Origin: Baekduia soli
GTDB taxonomy: Bacteria > Actinomycetota > Thermoleophilia > Solirubrobacterales > Solirubrobacteraceae
NCBI RefSeq assembly: GCF_007970665.1
Contig: NZ_CP042430.1
Location: forward strand, 2,852,001 to 2,916,000
Direction: 5' to 3'
Length of the DNA stretch: 64,000 bases
Numbering within the stretch: the stretch's first letter is position 1; every line of letters starts with the position of its first letter. Below the pieces are notes generated by a model that was not told the DNA's origin, did no database searches, and worked only from the letters and a program-made list of their open reading frames with translations. The position numbers were made by a program, and so were the translations under genes. Below, piece after piece: positions 51,805 through 61,109 of this stretch.

Positions 51805-52275
51805 TCAGCGGGGGACGTAGGCGACCCGGCCCCAGGAGGGCTCGGGGGCAAGCTCGACGGGCTCGCCGTCGCGGTCGGGCTGCACGTACCGGAAGGTGTG
51901 GAGCTCGGCGTCGAAGTGGACGTCGAGCTCACCCTCCTTCACGCGCTGGTCCAGCCAGGCGGAGCGGAAGACGAGCCGGCGCAGCCAGTGCACGAGGGAG
52001 CGGTCGCTGGGGCCGACGAGCTCGGGCCAGCAGTCGTTGACGTGCTCGCCCAGGGCGGACGCGGGCTCCTGGATCTCGCCGTTGACCGAGAGGGTCACGA
52101 GGTCCTCGAGCTCGGGGTCGTCCAGTCGGCCGGACACGAAGCCCAGCTTGTTGGCGGCCTGCTCGCAGCGCTCGCGGAAGTCGCGCTCGTTGAAGGTGAA
52201 GCGGAGTTCGCCGTACTCGAGGACGAAGTCCTCTCCGCTGTCGTAGTTGCCTCGGCGTGCGTCGTTCATGGTCAT
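51805..52275 (-). CDS. Hypothetical protein (154-156 aa)
   Basis: Start at 52275 or ATG 52269 (MNDARRGNYDSGEDFVLEYGELRF). Acidic, soluble, with no hydrophobic segment. Protein-like mix including Trp and Cys (HVNDCWPELVG, WLRRLVFRSAWLDQRV). No family recognised. Convergent with rho, 3 bp apart. The plus-strand gap 52276-52506 beyond its start holds nothing I can support. Confidence 0.65.
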   Translation of the reverse strand: MTMNDARRGNYDSGEDFVLEYGELRFTFNERDFRERCEQAANKLGFVSGRLDDPELEDLVTLSVNGEIQEPASALGEHVNDCWPELVGPSDRSLVHWLRRLVFRSAWLDQRVKEGELDVHFDAELHTFRYVQPDRDGEPVELAPEPSWGRVAYVPR

Positions 52276-52506
52276 GTCGGTCGTCGCGCCGAGGGGGGAC
52301 GGCGGCTCTCACGAAGTCGTCGGCATCGTATGGCCGAACCCTTTGTCTTGGGATGTCATGGGACGGATCTTGCAGTCCGTCCGGTCGTGGGGCGTGCCGT
52401 CCGCCGCCCGGCTGGAGTTCGCCCTGGGCGCGGCGGTCCCTTCCGTGCGCGGGGGCGCACGCGGTCCTGCAACGCGGCACCCCGCGCGCGCCGGCCGCCG
52501 GGCCCA

Positions 52507-52725
52507 TCAGCGGGCGCCGCGGACCGTGACGCGGGTTGCCGACTCGAGCCGGATGTCGTTCCGGGGAGCCGAGCCGAGCAGGTCATCGACCGGGACGGAT
52601 CCGCCGGCGTACGTCGTGGAGGTGGCCGGGCCGGCCAGCGTGGTCGCCTGGGCCGACGCGGCGGTGAGGGCGAGCGCCGGCGCGCTCGCCAGGGCGACGA
52701 GGATCGTCCGTACGGGTCGGCTCAT
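52507..52725 (-). CDS. Small secreted protein (72 aa)
   Basis: MSRPVRTILVALASAPALALTAASAQA is a clear signal peptide with an AQA cleavage site. The mature ~45 residues are Thr/Gly-rich (TTLAGPATSTTYAGGSVPVDDLL). Divergent from the response regulator. No recognised family. Confidence 0.5.
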   Translation of the reverse strand: MSRPVRTILVALASAPALALTAASAQATTLAGPATSTTYAGGSVPVDDLLGSAPRNDIRLESATRVTVRGAR

Positions 52726-52805
52726 CACCGATGGATCGGTCACCGGCCGGACACGCTGAGGGGCCGGAGGGGGCGGGTTCCGCGCGCCCGGCCGGTCGTG
52801 AGGCC

Positions 52806-53525
52806 ATGACGCACGACACCCCCGCCACCATCCTGGTCGCCGAGGACGACCCGGCGACCCGCACGTTCCTGGCCGACGAGCTCACCGCCGACGGCTACGA
52901 GCTGCTCGTCGCCGAGACCGCCGCCGATGCGCTGCGCCTGCTCGGCGCGAAGTTCCCCGACCTCGTGATCCTCGACGTCGGCCTGCCCGACGCCTCGGGC
53001 CTCGAGCTCGTGCGCAGCGTGCGCGCGGCCGACGGCGCCGTGAGCCGCGTGGACCGCGACACGCCGATGCTCGTGCTCAGCGGCCGCTGCGGCGAGGTCG
53101 ACCGCGTGCGCGCCTTCGACCAGGGCGCCGACGACTTCCTGGCCAAGCCGTTCAGCTACCCCGAGCTGCGTGGGCGCGTCGCGGCGCTGCTGCGCCGCAG
53201 CGACGGGCGCCGCCGCACCGGGCGCGTGCGCGTCGGCTCGCTCGAGCTCGATCCCGCCTCCCGGGCGGTCACGATCGCCGGCCGCCCTGTGGCCCTGACC
53301 CAGAAGGAGTTCGCGCTGCTGCGGGGGCTGGCCGCCGCGCCCTGCACGGTCCACACCAAGGACGAGCTCCTGCGCACGGTCTGGGGCTTCCGGTCGCGGG
53401 GCGCCACGCGCACGCTCGACAGCCACGCCTGCCGCCTGCGGGCCAAGCTCGGCGCCGAGGGCGACCGGTTCGTGCTCAACGTGTGGGGGGTAGTACTAGG
53501 GCCGCCGAAACCGGGTCAGCCGTAA
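52806..53525 (+). CDS. OmpR-family response regulator, 3' end replaced by element insertion
   Basis: 239 aa from ATG 52806. Receiver at ~8-125: ILVAEDDPATR, phospho-Asp in LVILDVGLPD, Lys in FLAKPFSYPEL. Winged helix at ~145-232: ALTQKEFALLRGLAAAP, TRTLDSHACRLRAKL. The family normally ends NVWGVGYRL; here it reads LNVWGV then VLGPPKPGQP and stops at 53523. The break in homology at ~53491 coincides with the change to lower-GC DNA, so a mobile element probably entered the last codons. The wing hairpin may be incomplete. No kinase is adjacent in the window. Confidence 0.85.
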   Translation: MTHDTPATILVAEDDPATRTFLADELTADGYELLVAETAADALRLLGAKFPDLVILDVGLPDASGLELVRSVRAADGAVSRVDRDTPMLVLSGRCGEVDRVRAFDQGADDFLAKPFSYPELRGRVAALLRRSDGRRRTGRVRVGSLELDPASRAVTIAGRPVALTQKEFALLRGLAAAPCTVHTKDELLRTVWGFRSRGATRTLDSHACRLRAKLGAEGDRFVLNVWGVVLGPPKPGQP

Positions 53526-53637
53526 CGCGGACACACACCCACGCTGACCCACTTGCAGTCGGTCACGACTCCTCCGCCGAGTGGTGAGGCTAAGTCAGGT
53601 TGGAAGGACTCGCCCTTGCCAGGCCGAACCTACGCGC

Positions 53638-54345
53638 GTGAGTAAACGAGTTCTTGAGCTCGGGAGCATCGTCCTAAGCTGCCTTGTGGGCGGTCTCATC
53701 GTGGCGCTGACAAGCGGAGGCACCAAACACTTGTTGGCGTGGTCGCTCATGATCGCCGCCGTGGTGGTGTGGGGAGTTACACTCGTCGAGAGTTGGCCGC
53801 TTAAGCACAATCTGCCTCCCGATACCCGCAGGCGTTACGCACTTGCGCAGGCGCCGTACGTCATCGCGGTCATAGGTCTCTGCATCTGGATACTGCACCT
53901 CCACGCGTCGAAGCCTAGTCCGCCGGACTCGACAGTGACAAGCGAAGTGGATGGAGTAACGGTCTCCACTGATCATGCGCCAGCGGGATCAAGCGTTTGG
54001 CTGTTCAACCGCCAGATCCGGTCGGGGCAGTATTTTCCGGCAGGCGGGCCGTGTGATTCGGCGGGCCTTGGATCTCCGCTCTTTGAATGTGGGGTTATAT
54101 ACGTGGGGTCCGACTCCGACTACGCGCATACGACGAGCGTGGCGGACCGAACCTTCAGAATTTATGCCCGGCTACTTACTCCCGCGCAAGTTGCCACGAT
54201 CAAAGCACGAGCCCGAGCTAACAAAACCTTGAGCGAACACGAGATGCGCGCTCTTCGGGCCATCGGGACGCCGGTTACGGTTGTCCGATCACTAAAGGCT
54301 GTGCCGCCGACAATATGGTCTCGAGGTCCGATTCAGGGGTCGTGA
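53638..54345 (+). CDS. Membrane-anchored hypothetical protein
   Basis: 235 aa from GTG 53638 (MSKRVLELGSIVLSC). Three N-terminal hydrophobic segments within ~95 residues, then an ~140-residue polar domain with DGVTVSTDHAPAGSSVWLF, GGPCDSAGLGSPLFECGV (two Cys) and YARLLTPAQVATIKARARA. No family recognised. First gene inside the island; codon choice is less GC3-biased than that of the chromosomal genes to its left. Confidence 0.6.
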   Translation: MSKRVLELGSIVLSCLVGGLIVALTSGGTKHLLAWSLMIAAVVVWGVTLVESWPLKHNLPPDTRRRYALAQAPYVIAVIGLCIWILHLHASKPSPPDSTVTSEVDGVTVSTDHAPAGSSVWLFNRQIRSGQYFPAGGPCDSAGLGSPLFECGVIYVGSDSDYAHTTSVADRTFRIYARLLTPAQVATIKARARANKTLSEHEMRALRAIGTPVTVVRSLKAVPPTIWSRGPIQGS

Positions 54346-54585
54346 GTCTTGTTCCAGCGAGATCGGAGCCTCTCGGCCGGATCCTCTCCCCTCTTCGACG
54401 GTGCAGAGCTTGACCGCCGGATACGGTACGCGGCAAATCCTGCGCGACGGTCCGGCTGCGGACCGGCCGCTCCGAGCGCCGCAAACGACTCTGTGGTGGG
54501 CGGGCGCGTTGCCGCGCGTCCGGCTGGACAGCCGAAATACGCCCCAACTGGTCTCCCGTCCGCGCCCCCGAAGAGAATCCCGACC

Positions 54586-57543
54586 ATGGGAACCCCGCCG
54601 GAGCTCGTAGACCTCGTCGAGAAGTACCAGCGCAATCGCAACTCGTACGAGTCGGCGGTCTACAACGAGACCCAGCTCCGACGGGAATTTGTTGACCCAC
54701 TGCTCCAAATCCTGGGATGGGACGTCGACAATGCCGCCGGGTACGCAGAGGCCTACAAGGACGTCGTCCACGAGGACAGCATTCGTATCGAAGGCTCGCC
54801 AAAGGCTCCGGACTACTCGCTCCGTATCGGCGGTACGCGCAAGTTCTTCGTTGAGGCCAAGAAGCCCTCGGTCAAGATCACAAACGATAAGGCGAGCGCC
54901 TACCAGCTGCGACGCTATGCGTGGTCGGCAGGACTGCCGCTGTCGTTGCTAACCAACTTCGCGAGCCTAGCCGTATACGACGGTCGGGTGCCGCCGGCGC
55001 CGAACGAACGGGCCGCCAAGGCTCGCATCTTGCTCGTCGAGGTTGATGAACTGGCAGAACGATGGGACGAAATCGCCTCCATCTTCGCGCGCGAATCGGT
55101 TCTCCGGGGAAACCTCGACCGATACACCGACCTCAACGCGCCTCGCCGCGGCACCTCGCCGGTGGACGATTACTTTCTAAGGGAGATCGAAGAGTGGCGC
55201 CAAGCCCTTGCGGCTGACTTAGCGACTCGCAATCCCGATCTCAATCAAGCCGGCCTGAACTATGCCGTTCAGGCGACAATCGACCGAATTATCTTTCTGC
55301 GGATCTGCGAGGACCGCGGACTTGAGGACTACGGCACCCTGCAGTCTGCTGCGGGCCGCAAGCACGTCTACCGCCAGCTACTCGAGCTATTTAACCAGGC
55401 GGACACCCGCTACAACTCCGGTCTTTTTCACTTTGCCACCGAGGCGGACCGTGGCACACCAGATGTGCTCACACCCAGGCTGAACGTCGACGATTCAATT
55501 CTGCGATCAATCCTCGAGCGGCTGTACTTTCCCGAAAGCCCATACCAGTTTTCGGTCGTGAGTGCTGAGATTCTCGGACAGGTCTACGAGCAGTTTCTGG
55601 GTAGGGTCATCGAGATCGGCCCTGATCGATCTGTCTCGGTCAATCAGAAGCCAGAAATCAGACAGCGATCCGGCGGCGTCTACTACACGCCCTCGTACAT
55701 TGTCCGATTCATCGTCGAGCGCACTCTCGGCGAGACGCTGAGCAGAGTGACAGCCGAGAATCTGGTGATGGGCGGCAAGGGACGTCGGCGGATACGTGTC
55801 GTTGACCCTGCGTGTGGGTCTGGGTCGTTCCTGATCGTCGCCTATCAATATTTGCTCGACTGGTACCTGGCCCAATACCAGAGGGACGTAGCACGCTGGT
55901 CTAAGGGGCGGTCTCCTCGCATTCACGCAGCGAGTCGCGGCGACTGGCGACTCACGACAGCCGAACGCAAGCGAATCCTCCTCGACCACATCTTTGGGGT
56001 CGACATCGACGCCCAAGCAGTCGAGGTAACTAAGCTATCGCTCTTGCTCAAGGTTTTGGAGGGCGAGTCGGCCGAGAGCCTGCAATTGGTGATGAGGATC
56101 CTACGAGAGCGCGCACTTCCCGACCTCGACCTCAATATTAAGGCTGGAAATTCGCTCGTGGGTGCGGACGTGTGGACGGTGCTCGACGAGATCCCCGATG
56201 AGGAAGCCGCCCGAATCAACCCGTTCGATTGGTCTCGTGAGTTCCCGGACGCCATGGCCGCTGGTGGCTTCGACGCCGTATTCGGTAACCCGCCGTACGT
56301 CTATCGCAACGCAACCGAGGATCTTCTGCGGTCCTACTACGAGAAGCAGTACTCCACGACGCAGGGCAATTTCGAGCTCTACAAATTCTTTCTGGAGCGC
56401 GGTATGTGGCTTTGTAAGCCGGAGGGCCTACTGGGCTATATCGTCAGCGCATCGTTTCTGATCCAGACTTCGTTCTCGCGCCTACGTGAGTTCCTCGTAA
56501 GGAGCGGAGTGATCGAGCACTTGGCCGGTCTTGGGCCGGGCGCCTTCAGCAAGGCGACCATTGACTCGGCGATCATTGTCGTGCAAAAGACCGCCCTGCC
56601 GGCCAATCACAACATCGAGGTACGGGGTCCGAAGCGACCCACGGAGCTGCTGCGCACTACCCCGTACCCGGTGCCACAGGTCCGCTTCGCGAACAACCCC
56701 GACACAGTCTTCGACTGGCGACTGCGACCTGAGGGCGCCAAGATCGTCGAACGCCTGCTAGGAGATTTCCCGCCTGTCGAGGAAGGATTCGAGTTCGGCG
56801 TAGGCATCAATACGGGGTTCATCAGAGGTCTGCTGACGGCAGACAGCAAGCTCGACGACCGCTATGGCCCAATGATTGCTGGCGATGGCATTTCGCCGAT
56901 GGGTGAGCCACAAACCGATGGCTGGATCATGTACGACCCTGACTTCGTCGCCAAGCAGGGCGATCGGGGCCGATCCTTACCGCAGAAGAGGCTGCTGACC
57001 GAGCCGAAGATTCTGGTCGTCCGCACCCGAAACTTGTCGCTGTTGCGGCGTATCGTATCCACGATCGACACGAGTGGTGGTTACAACCTCAACCGCCTGT
57101 CAAACATCATCGCGCGACCTGGCCGGGAGCTCTACGGCCTGCTTGGCTTACTCAACTCATCATTGTACGAATGGCTCTTCTCGACACGCTATTTCGACTA
57201 TGAGATCAAGCCCGTATACCTACGCTCAGCTCCCCTCGCAGACACCGAGGACCCAGCCCTCATTCGCCTGACCAAGCAAATGGATCGGACCACGAAGGCG
57301 CTCCAAAAGTCGAACTTGAACACCGAAGCCGAAAGACTCAAACGTCAACGAGACGGGCAGCAGCGGGCGCTCGACGACCAGGTCTTCAAACTCTTCTCGG
57401 TCACATCCGAGGAGCGCAAGCACATCGAGTGGCAGCTCGACTACTTCGCGCAGAACCCGGATGAACCCGCTGCGACGGAATCCTTTGCGCTTACGCTCGC
57501 GGCGACGGACCAGAGAACCCGAGTGGGAGGCGCCGCCGGCTAA
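54586..57543 (+). CDS. Type IIG restriction-modification enzyme (Eco57I-like)
   Basis: 985 aa from ATG 54586; the frame is open upstream to 54349 but that part is noise-like. N-terminal PD-(D/E)xK nuclease: Asp76 (APDYSLRI), Glu90 and Lys92 (FFVEAKK). Adenine methyltransferase: motif I VVDPACGSGSFLI at ~405-417, VDIDAQAVEVTKLSL, motif IV GNPPYV (Asn568). Target-recognition region ~640-900, ending with GLLNSSLYEWLFS and a helical C-terminus. Cuts and methylates in one polypeptide. Its end overlaps the convergent polymerase gene by 4 nt. Confidence 0.92.
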   Translation: MGTPPELVDLVEKYQRNRNSYESAVYNETQLRREFVDPLLQILGWDVDNAAGYAEAYKDVVHEDSIRIEGSPKAPDYSLRIGGTRKFFVEAKKPSVKITNDKASAYQLRRYAWSAGLPLSLLTNFASLAVYDGRVPPAPNERAAKARILLVEVDELAERWDEIASIFARESVLRGNLDRYTDLNAPRRGTSPVDDYFLREIEEWRQALAADLATRNPDLNQAGLNYAVQATIDRIIFLRICEDRGLEDYGTLQSAAGRKHVYRQLLELFNQADTRYNSGLFHFATEADRGTPDVLTPRLNVDDSILRSILERLYFPESPYQFSVVSAEILGQVYEQFLGRVIEIGPDRSVSVNQKPEIRQRSGGVYYTPSYIVRFIVERTLGETLSRVTAENLVMGGKGRRRIRVVDPACGSGSFLIVAYQYLLDWYLAQYQRDVARWSKGRSPRIHAASRGDWRLTTAERKRILLDHIFGVDIDAQAVEVTKLSLLLKVLEGESAESLQLVMRILRERALPDLDLNIKAGNSLVGADVWTVLDEIPDEEAARINPFDWSREFPDAMAAGGFDAVFGNPPYVYRNATEDLLRSYYEKQYSTTQGNFELYKFFLERGMWLCKPEGLLGYIVSASFLIQTSFSRLREFLVRSGVIEHLAGLGPGAFSKATIDSAIIVVQKTALPANHNIEVRGPKRPTELLRTTPYPVPQVRFANNPDTVFDWRLRPEGAKIVERLLGDFPPVEEGFEFGVGINTGFIRGLLTADSKLDDRYGPMIAGDGISPMGEPQTDGWIMYDPDFVAKQGDRGRSLPQKRLLTEPKILVVRTRNLSLLRRIVSTIDTSGGYNLNRLSNIIARPGRELYGLLGLLNSSLYEWLFSTRYFDYEIKPVYLRSAPLADTEDPALIRLTKQMDRTTKALQKSNLNTEAERLKRQRDGQQRALDDQVFKLFSVTSEERKHIEWQLDYFAQNPDEPAATESFALTLAATDQRTRVGGAAG

Positions 57544-58421
57544 CCGCCGTCCCTAGCGACGCGCAGCCGATAGGCCCGCTGCTTACAGGCGTGACCACAA
57601 TATGTGGCGTTGCGGCTCGGGAGTAGTTTTCCACAGGGGCAGCAACGCTCGACCTGTTGTGCCCTCAGCGCGAGGTAGGCGTGGAGCAACGCTGTCTTGT
57701 TCCGAGGGATTGGAGCCCCGTGTTTGCGCAGGTGCTCACGGGCGTGCCGCTGCGCTGCAGCGACGAGACGTCGGCGGTTCGCAGAGTGAGGCTCAGAGCG
57801 CCCAGCAACGCTCTCGGCGAGAGCGCTGCTGCTCAGGCCGGTCTCACGGACGAGGTCCTTGGCGGGGATGTCCCGTAGGACGGGAAGGATTTGTTGTGTC
57901 CAGCGGTCACGGCTCGGCGCGGTGTAGGTGGTGTAGATATCGGCCGTGCTTTGGATGAGTCCGGCCGCCGTTTCGTCGACTCGGTTGGCTTCCTTGCCGA
58001 TCTGTTCGATGTCGACAGCGTTGACGTGGCGTGGCCCCAGCAAGCCGCTCGTTGCTCGCCGACATGGAAGGCCGTTGGCATCGAGGCGTCGTGGGTCGGG
58101 ATGGTCGAGGTACTTCGTGGCGATCTCGCGGTAGGTGCGGACGCGCGCGGTCTGTGTGTCGAATTTGGTAGTCGAGATTTTGAAGTCTGCGCGTGTGTAG
58201 GTGTCGACGAACGTCGTGGTCGCCCAGGCACTCTGGGTCTTGTCGTAGGGGGCGACGAGCAGGAACGGCTTGCCGGCGAGGCCCAGGGGCTTTCCGAATG
58301 GCTGGACTACGGGGCTGAGCAGGAAACCGAAGGCGCGAACGTGGTCGCGGTACTCCTTGCCGCGGTTGAACTTGCGAAACCAGTCGGCGATCGGACGTGT
58401 GGTGATGGCGTAGGTGGTCAT
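57540..58421 (-). CDS. C-terminal part of the family B polymerase protein (HTH + zinc finger)
   Basis: 293 aa as read from ATG 58421, but this Met is probably internal. The same frame stays open upstream to ~58548 and encodes DKLGISRWQYDLWY and DFDGLPGFDRPA, which continue the polymerase protein smoothly. Visible here: WFRKFNRGKEYRDHVRAFGFLL, a helix-turn-helix-like IPAKDLVRETGLSSSALAE, and a C-terminal zinc knuckle CCPCGKLL ... YCGHACKQRAYRLR. It would add DNA-binding modules behind the polymerase core. See the frameshift note for 58418-60670. Confidence 0.7.
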   Translation of the reverse strand: MTTYAITTRPIADWFRKFNRGKEYRDHVRAFGFLLSPVVQPFGKPLGLAGKPFLLVAPYDKTQSAWATTTFVDTYTRADFKISTTKFDTQTARVRTYREIATKYLDHPDPRRLDANGLPCRRATSGLLGPRHVNAVDIEQIGKEANRVDETAAGLIQSTADIYTTYTAPSRDRWTQQILPVLRDIPAKDLVRETGLSSSALAESVAGRSEPHSANRRRLVAAAQRHAREHLRKHGAPIPRNKTALLHAYLALRAQQVERCCPCGKLLPSRNATYCGHACKQRAYRLRVARDGG

Positions 58422-60670
58422 CGCGGGACGATCAAAGCCCGGCAGTCCATCGAAGTCGACCGTCGTATCGCTGAGGACGGCCTGGATGGCGAGGTACCAG
58501 AGGTCGTACTGCCAGCGACTGATGCCGAGCTTGTCCAGTCTCGCCCGTGGTGGGGGATATGGGCGGGAGCTTCGCGCTCGTCATACGGCGCCAAGAGATG
58601 GCCGAGACCATGCGCGGAGGCTTTGCGGATGATCGGCTGCCCGTGCGAGTCCAGGTTGAACATCACGTACCGCTTGGGCGAGACGGCGTAGCAGTACAAG
58701 GGCTCGAGGTCGTTCCCAGTCTTGCCGTCTGACCTGAGACCGTAGTTGATGTCCTCGAGCTCGAGGAGCGATCCGGGGCTTGCGTACGGGTTGAGGGCGC
58801 TGAACCAGTCTCGGATCCGCTGGACTCGGTGGTGGAAGTCCTCGCGGTCGAGGGGGGGCGGCTTGGTTAGGGCGATGGAGTCGGTGTCCATGAAGGCCCA
58901 GTCCAGGCCCTCGTCGCGGGCCAGTCGCTCGGCGATGACGAGCATGAGTCGGGCGGCGCCGGTGATCAACGTTCCAAGCAGTGGATGGAAGTAGCGGCCG
59001 GGCTGCTCGTCGCGTTTGACTCTCGCTGCGAACGCTACGCCGTCGAGGCCGTAGGCGTTGATGACGTGCTCGCCCTCACGGTCGGTGGCGTTGAGCTCGA
59101 TGAAGCACCCGTAGCTGGTGGCGCTGGCGGTTAGTTTTAGGGCCTTCTGTTCGGTGTCCAGACGGGCGGCGAGTTCTGCGTCGCCCTCGCTGGTTGCGCG
59201 AGCGGCCGCTGTCTTGACTTCGCTGCGCAGGTCGACCAGGCGTTTGTAGAAGTCGTCCTGGTAGGGATCGACGCGGTATTTGGGGTTGCCGAGGATGTCG
59301 ATCGGTTGCAACCCGTCCTGGGGACCGCGAGGTGCAAACCGAATGGACTGCACGACCTCGGGGGCTTGGCCGGTGATGAGTTTGCTGGCGATGCAGTCGG
59401 CTAGGGTGACCCATAGCAGCTCGTCGCTGGTGAGGTAGCTCTGTGCCATGCCGTACTGGGCCGCGGGTGCCTTCTCGATGTCTGATCCGATGTCGCCGAA
59501 CGCGGCGCGCACGGGTAGGCGGTCGGCGTCGGGTCGGATCTGCACGATCGCGGCTAACCCCAGCCACGTCTCTGGGCTTTGCAGGTCGGCTAGCTCCACC
59601 CCGTCGAGGAACCCGCGGACGTCGTCGGTGGCGTCGTAATGGTCGACACCTTGGGCGATGACGAACGAGAACTGATTCATCAGGATGCAGACGGTGGAGT
59701 ACATCGAGAGAAAGTCGCTGTAGCTGACCTCGGCGATCTCGCGTCGTAGCCGCACCTCTGAGCGGCCGCCGGAGTAGGTGCTGAGGATCTGACCGATGAG
59801 CTCAGGTGCAAAACGCGGCTGTACGGTGCGCCAGGGCTCGATGGCCATCTGTCGCAGGCTTCCCTTGCCAATGCTCGCCTCGCTGGCCAGGCTGGTCAAC
59901 GGTGTCTCGGTCAAGCCGTAGCTCTCATAGCGAGTCGCCAGCGTGGCAAAGCATTCCCACGTGACCTGCACGTCGATTGCGCAGTACTTGATGTACGCGC
60001 GGGTTAGTGTGGCGCCGTGCTCTTCGACCGATGCCTTGCGGGTCTGGGTTTGGAGCCTTTCGGCCAGCGTCCTGAGTGTGAAGGACTCGCCAAGCACGGC
60101 CTTGGCGACGGTCCGCACGTCGGCGAAGAAGCCTCGAGAGTCGCCCGGACGGCGTGCTCGACGTGGAACGAGGTCGATCATCGCCGAGGTGCTGCTGCGA
60201 TGAAGCACGCGGACGCGCGGCTGCTCCTCGTCGTCGCTGAGCTCGAAGGAGAACCCGCCCTTGAAGCGTCCCTTGGCCTTCTTGTCGCGGAGCGCGAGTC
60301 GCGAGATGTCGAAGGGCAGGTTGAAGCCGATGCACAGTCCTCCGAGCTGGTGCAGTGTCGGGAAGAAGACATCGGCGATGAAGTCGGCGACGAGCAATAG
60401 CTCGACGGCCTCGTCGCGGGCCACAATAGTGAGGATGGTGAGCTCGTCGCTCGTGAGTCCCACCGGGTCATAAAAGTATCCAGAGCGTTCCAGCATGCCG
60501 TCGTTGCGGACTTGGAAGGCGCCGAAGCGCAGCGAGTGGGCGGTGTCGCGCGTGGTCTCGCAGTCAAAGATCAGCGCCCATTCCGATGGAGCGTCCGGCG
60601 TCCACTTGGGTGCGGGGGGCGGAGCGTAGGCACGCATCGCGATGGGCAGTGGCTCAGCCTCGGGGATCAT
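58418..60670 (-). CDS. Family B DNA polymerase with 3'-5' exonuclease (frameshifted near 58550)
   Basis: 750 aa from ATG 60670, overlapping the HNH gene end. Exo I FDCET (Asp36, Glu38), Exo II GFNLPFD (115-121), Exo III YCAID (Tyr229, Asp233). Polymerase motif A DFLSMYS (Asp319), motif B KLTASATSYG (~512-521), motif C MDTDS (Asp595, Asp597). All catalytic positions are kept. After ~706 residues the reading becomes noise-like (GRDWTSSASVAGSTTS); a 1-2 nt change around the five-G run at 58552-58556 would restore a ~1040-aa protein ending at 57540. PolB is the replication gene of casposons and other self-synthesising elements. Confidence 0.88.
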   Translation of the reverse strand: MIPEAEPLPIAMRAYAPPPAPKWTPDAPSEWALIFDCETTRDTAHSLRFGAFQVRNDGMLERSGYFYDPVGLTSDELTILTIVARDEAVELLLVADFIADVFFPTLHQLGGLCIGFNLPFDISRLALRDKKAKGRFKGGFSFELSDDEEQPRVRVLHRSSTSAMIDLVPRRARRPGDSRGFFADVRTVAKAVLGESFTLRTLAERLQTQTRKASVEEHGATLTRAYIKYCAIDVQVTWECFATLATRYESYGLTETPLTSLASEASIGKGSLRQMAIEPWRTVQPRFAPELIGQILSTYSGGRSEVRLRREIAEVSYSDFLSMYSTVCILMNQFSFVIAQGVDHYDATDDVRGFLDGVELADLQSPETWLGLAAIVQIRPDADRLPVRAAFGDIGSDIEKAPAAQYGMAQSYLTSDELLWVTLADCIASKLITGQAPEVVQSIRFAPRGPQDGLQPIDILGNPKYRVDPYQDDFYKRLVDLRSEVKTAAARATSEGDAELAARLDTEQKALKLTASATSYGCFIELNATDREGEHVINAYGLDGVAFAARVKRDEQPGRYFHPLLGTLITGAARLMLVIAERLARDEGLDWAFMDTDSIALTKPPPLDREDFHHRVQRIRDWFSALNPYASPGSLLELEDINYGLRSDGKTGNDLEPLYCYAVSPKRYVMFNLDSHGQPIIRKASAHGLGHLLAPYDEREAPAHIPHHGRDWTSSASVAGSTTSGTSPSRPSSAIRRSTSMDCRALIVPR

Positions 60671-61109
60671 CGTGTTCCCCGGTCTCGTGGCGTGCTCGCT
60701 CCTCAAGGTAGGGCGGAAGCCAGCTGAGGGCGTCGATCATGACGCGCAGCAGATCGAGGAAGCCGCGAAGCCAGGCCGCCGCACGAAGCAAGGGGTTCGC
60801 TTGCGGGTTGCGCAGGGTGTCGATCGGCCAATCTCGTTGGGCGTCGCTGAGCTGGCGATGCACGTTGCCAGGCACCGCCACCGTCGACGGGTCGTTGTGG
60901 CGCCCGGCCAGGTGATGGTGCTCGATGGCGGCGCGCCCCGTGTGTTCGGCGCGACATTCGTAACAGAGCACCATCCCGTCGTCGTCGGCGGTGAGTGCGG
61001 CGGGCTCGTCCTCGATGCAGAGCGCGCAGCAGGGCTCGCGGCCTACACCTAACCGTCGGAGGTGCTGCTCTCGACGGACCGCGTGCCGTTGATCGTCGGC
61101 GCGGCCCAT
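60654..61109 (-). CDS. HNH endonuclease-like protein
   Basis: 151 aa from ATG 61109 (GTG 61112 possible). Zinc-binding Cys pairs CCALC and CYEC flank an HNH-like core EHTGRAAIEHHHLAGRHND followed by VPGNVHRQLS, with the His-His and Asn spacing of HNH nucleases. The C-terminal third is a hydrophobic helix pair (FLDLLRVMIDALSWLPPYL). Overlaps the upstream gene (TGATG) and the PolB start, so the three are translationally coupled. HNH nucleases are common casposon cargo. Confidence 0.78.
   Translation of the reverse strand: MGRADDQRHAVRREQHLRRLGVGREPCCALCIEDEPAALTADDDGMVLCYECRAEHTGRAAIEHHHLAGRHNDPSTVAVPGNVHRQLSDAQRDWPIDTLRNPQANPLLRAAAWLRGFLDLLRVMIDALSWLPPYLEERARHETGEHDDPRG

Noticed and set aside
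54349-54585. Extra 79-residue N-terminus of the type IIG enzyme
   Set aside because: The upstream frame is low in structure and lacks a ribosome site; MGTPPELVDLVEKY at 54586 begins the recognisable domain.
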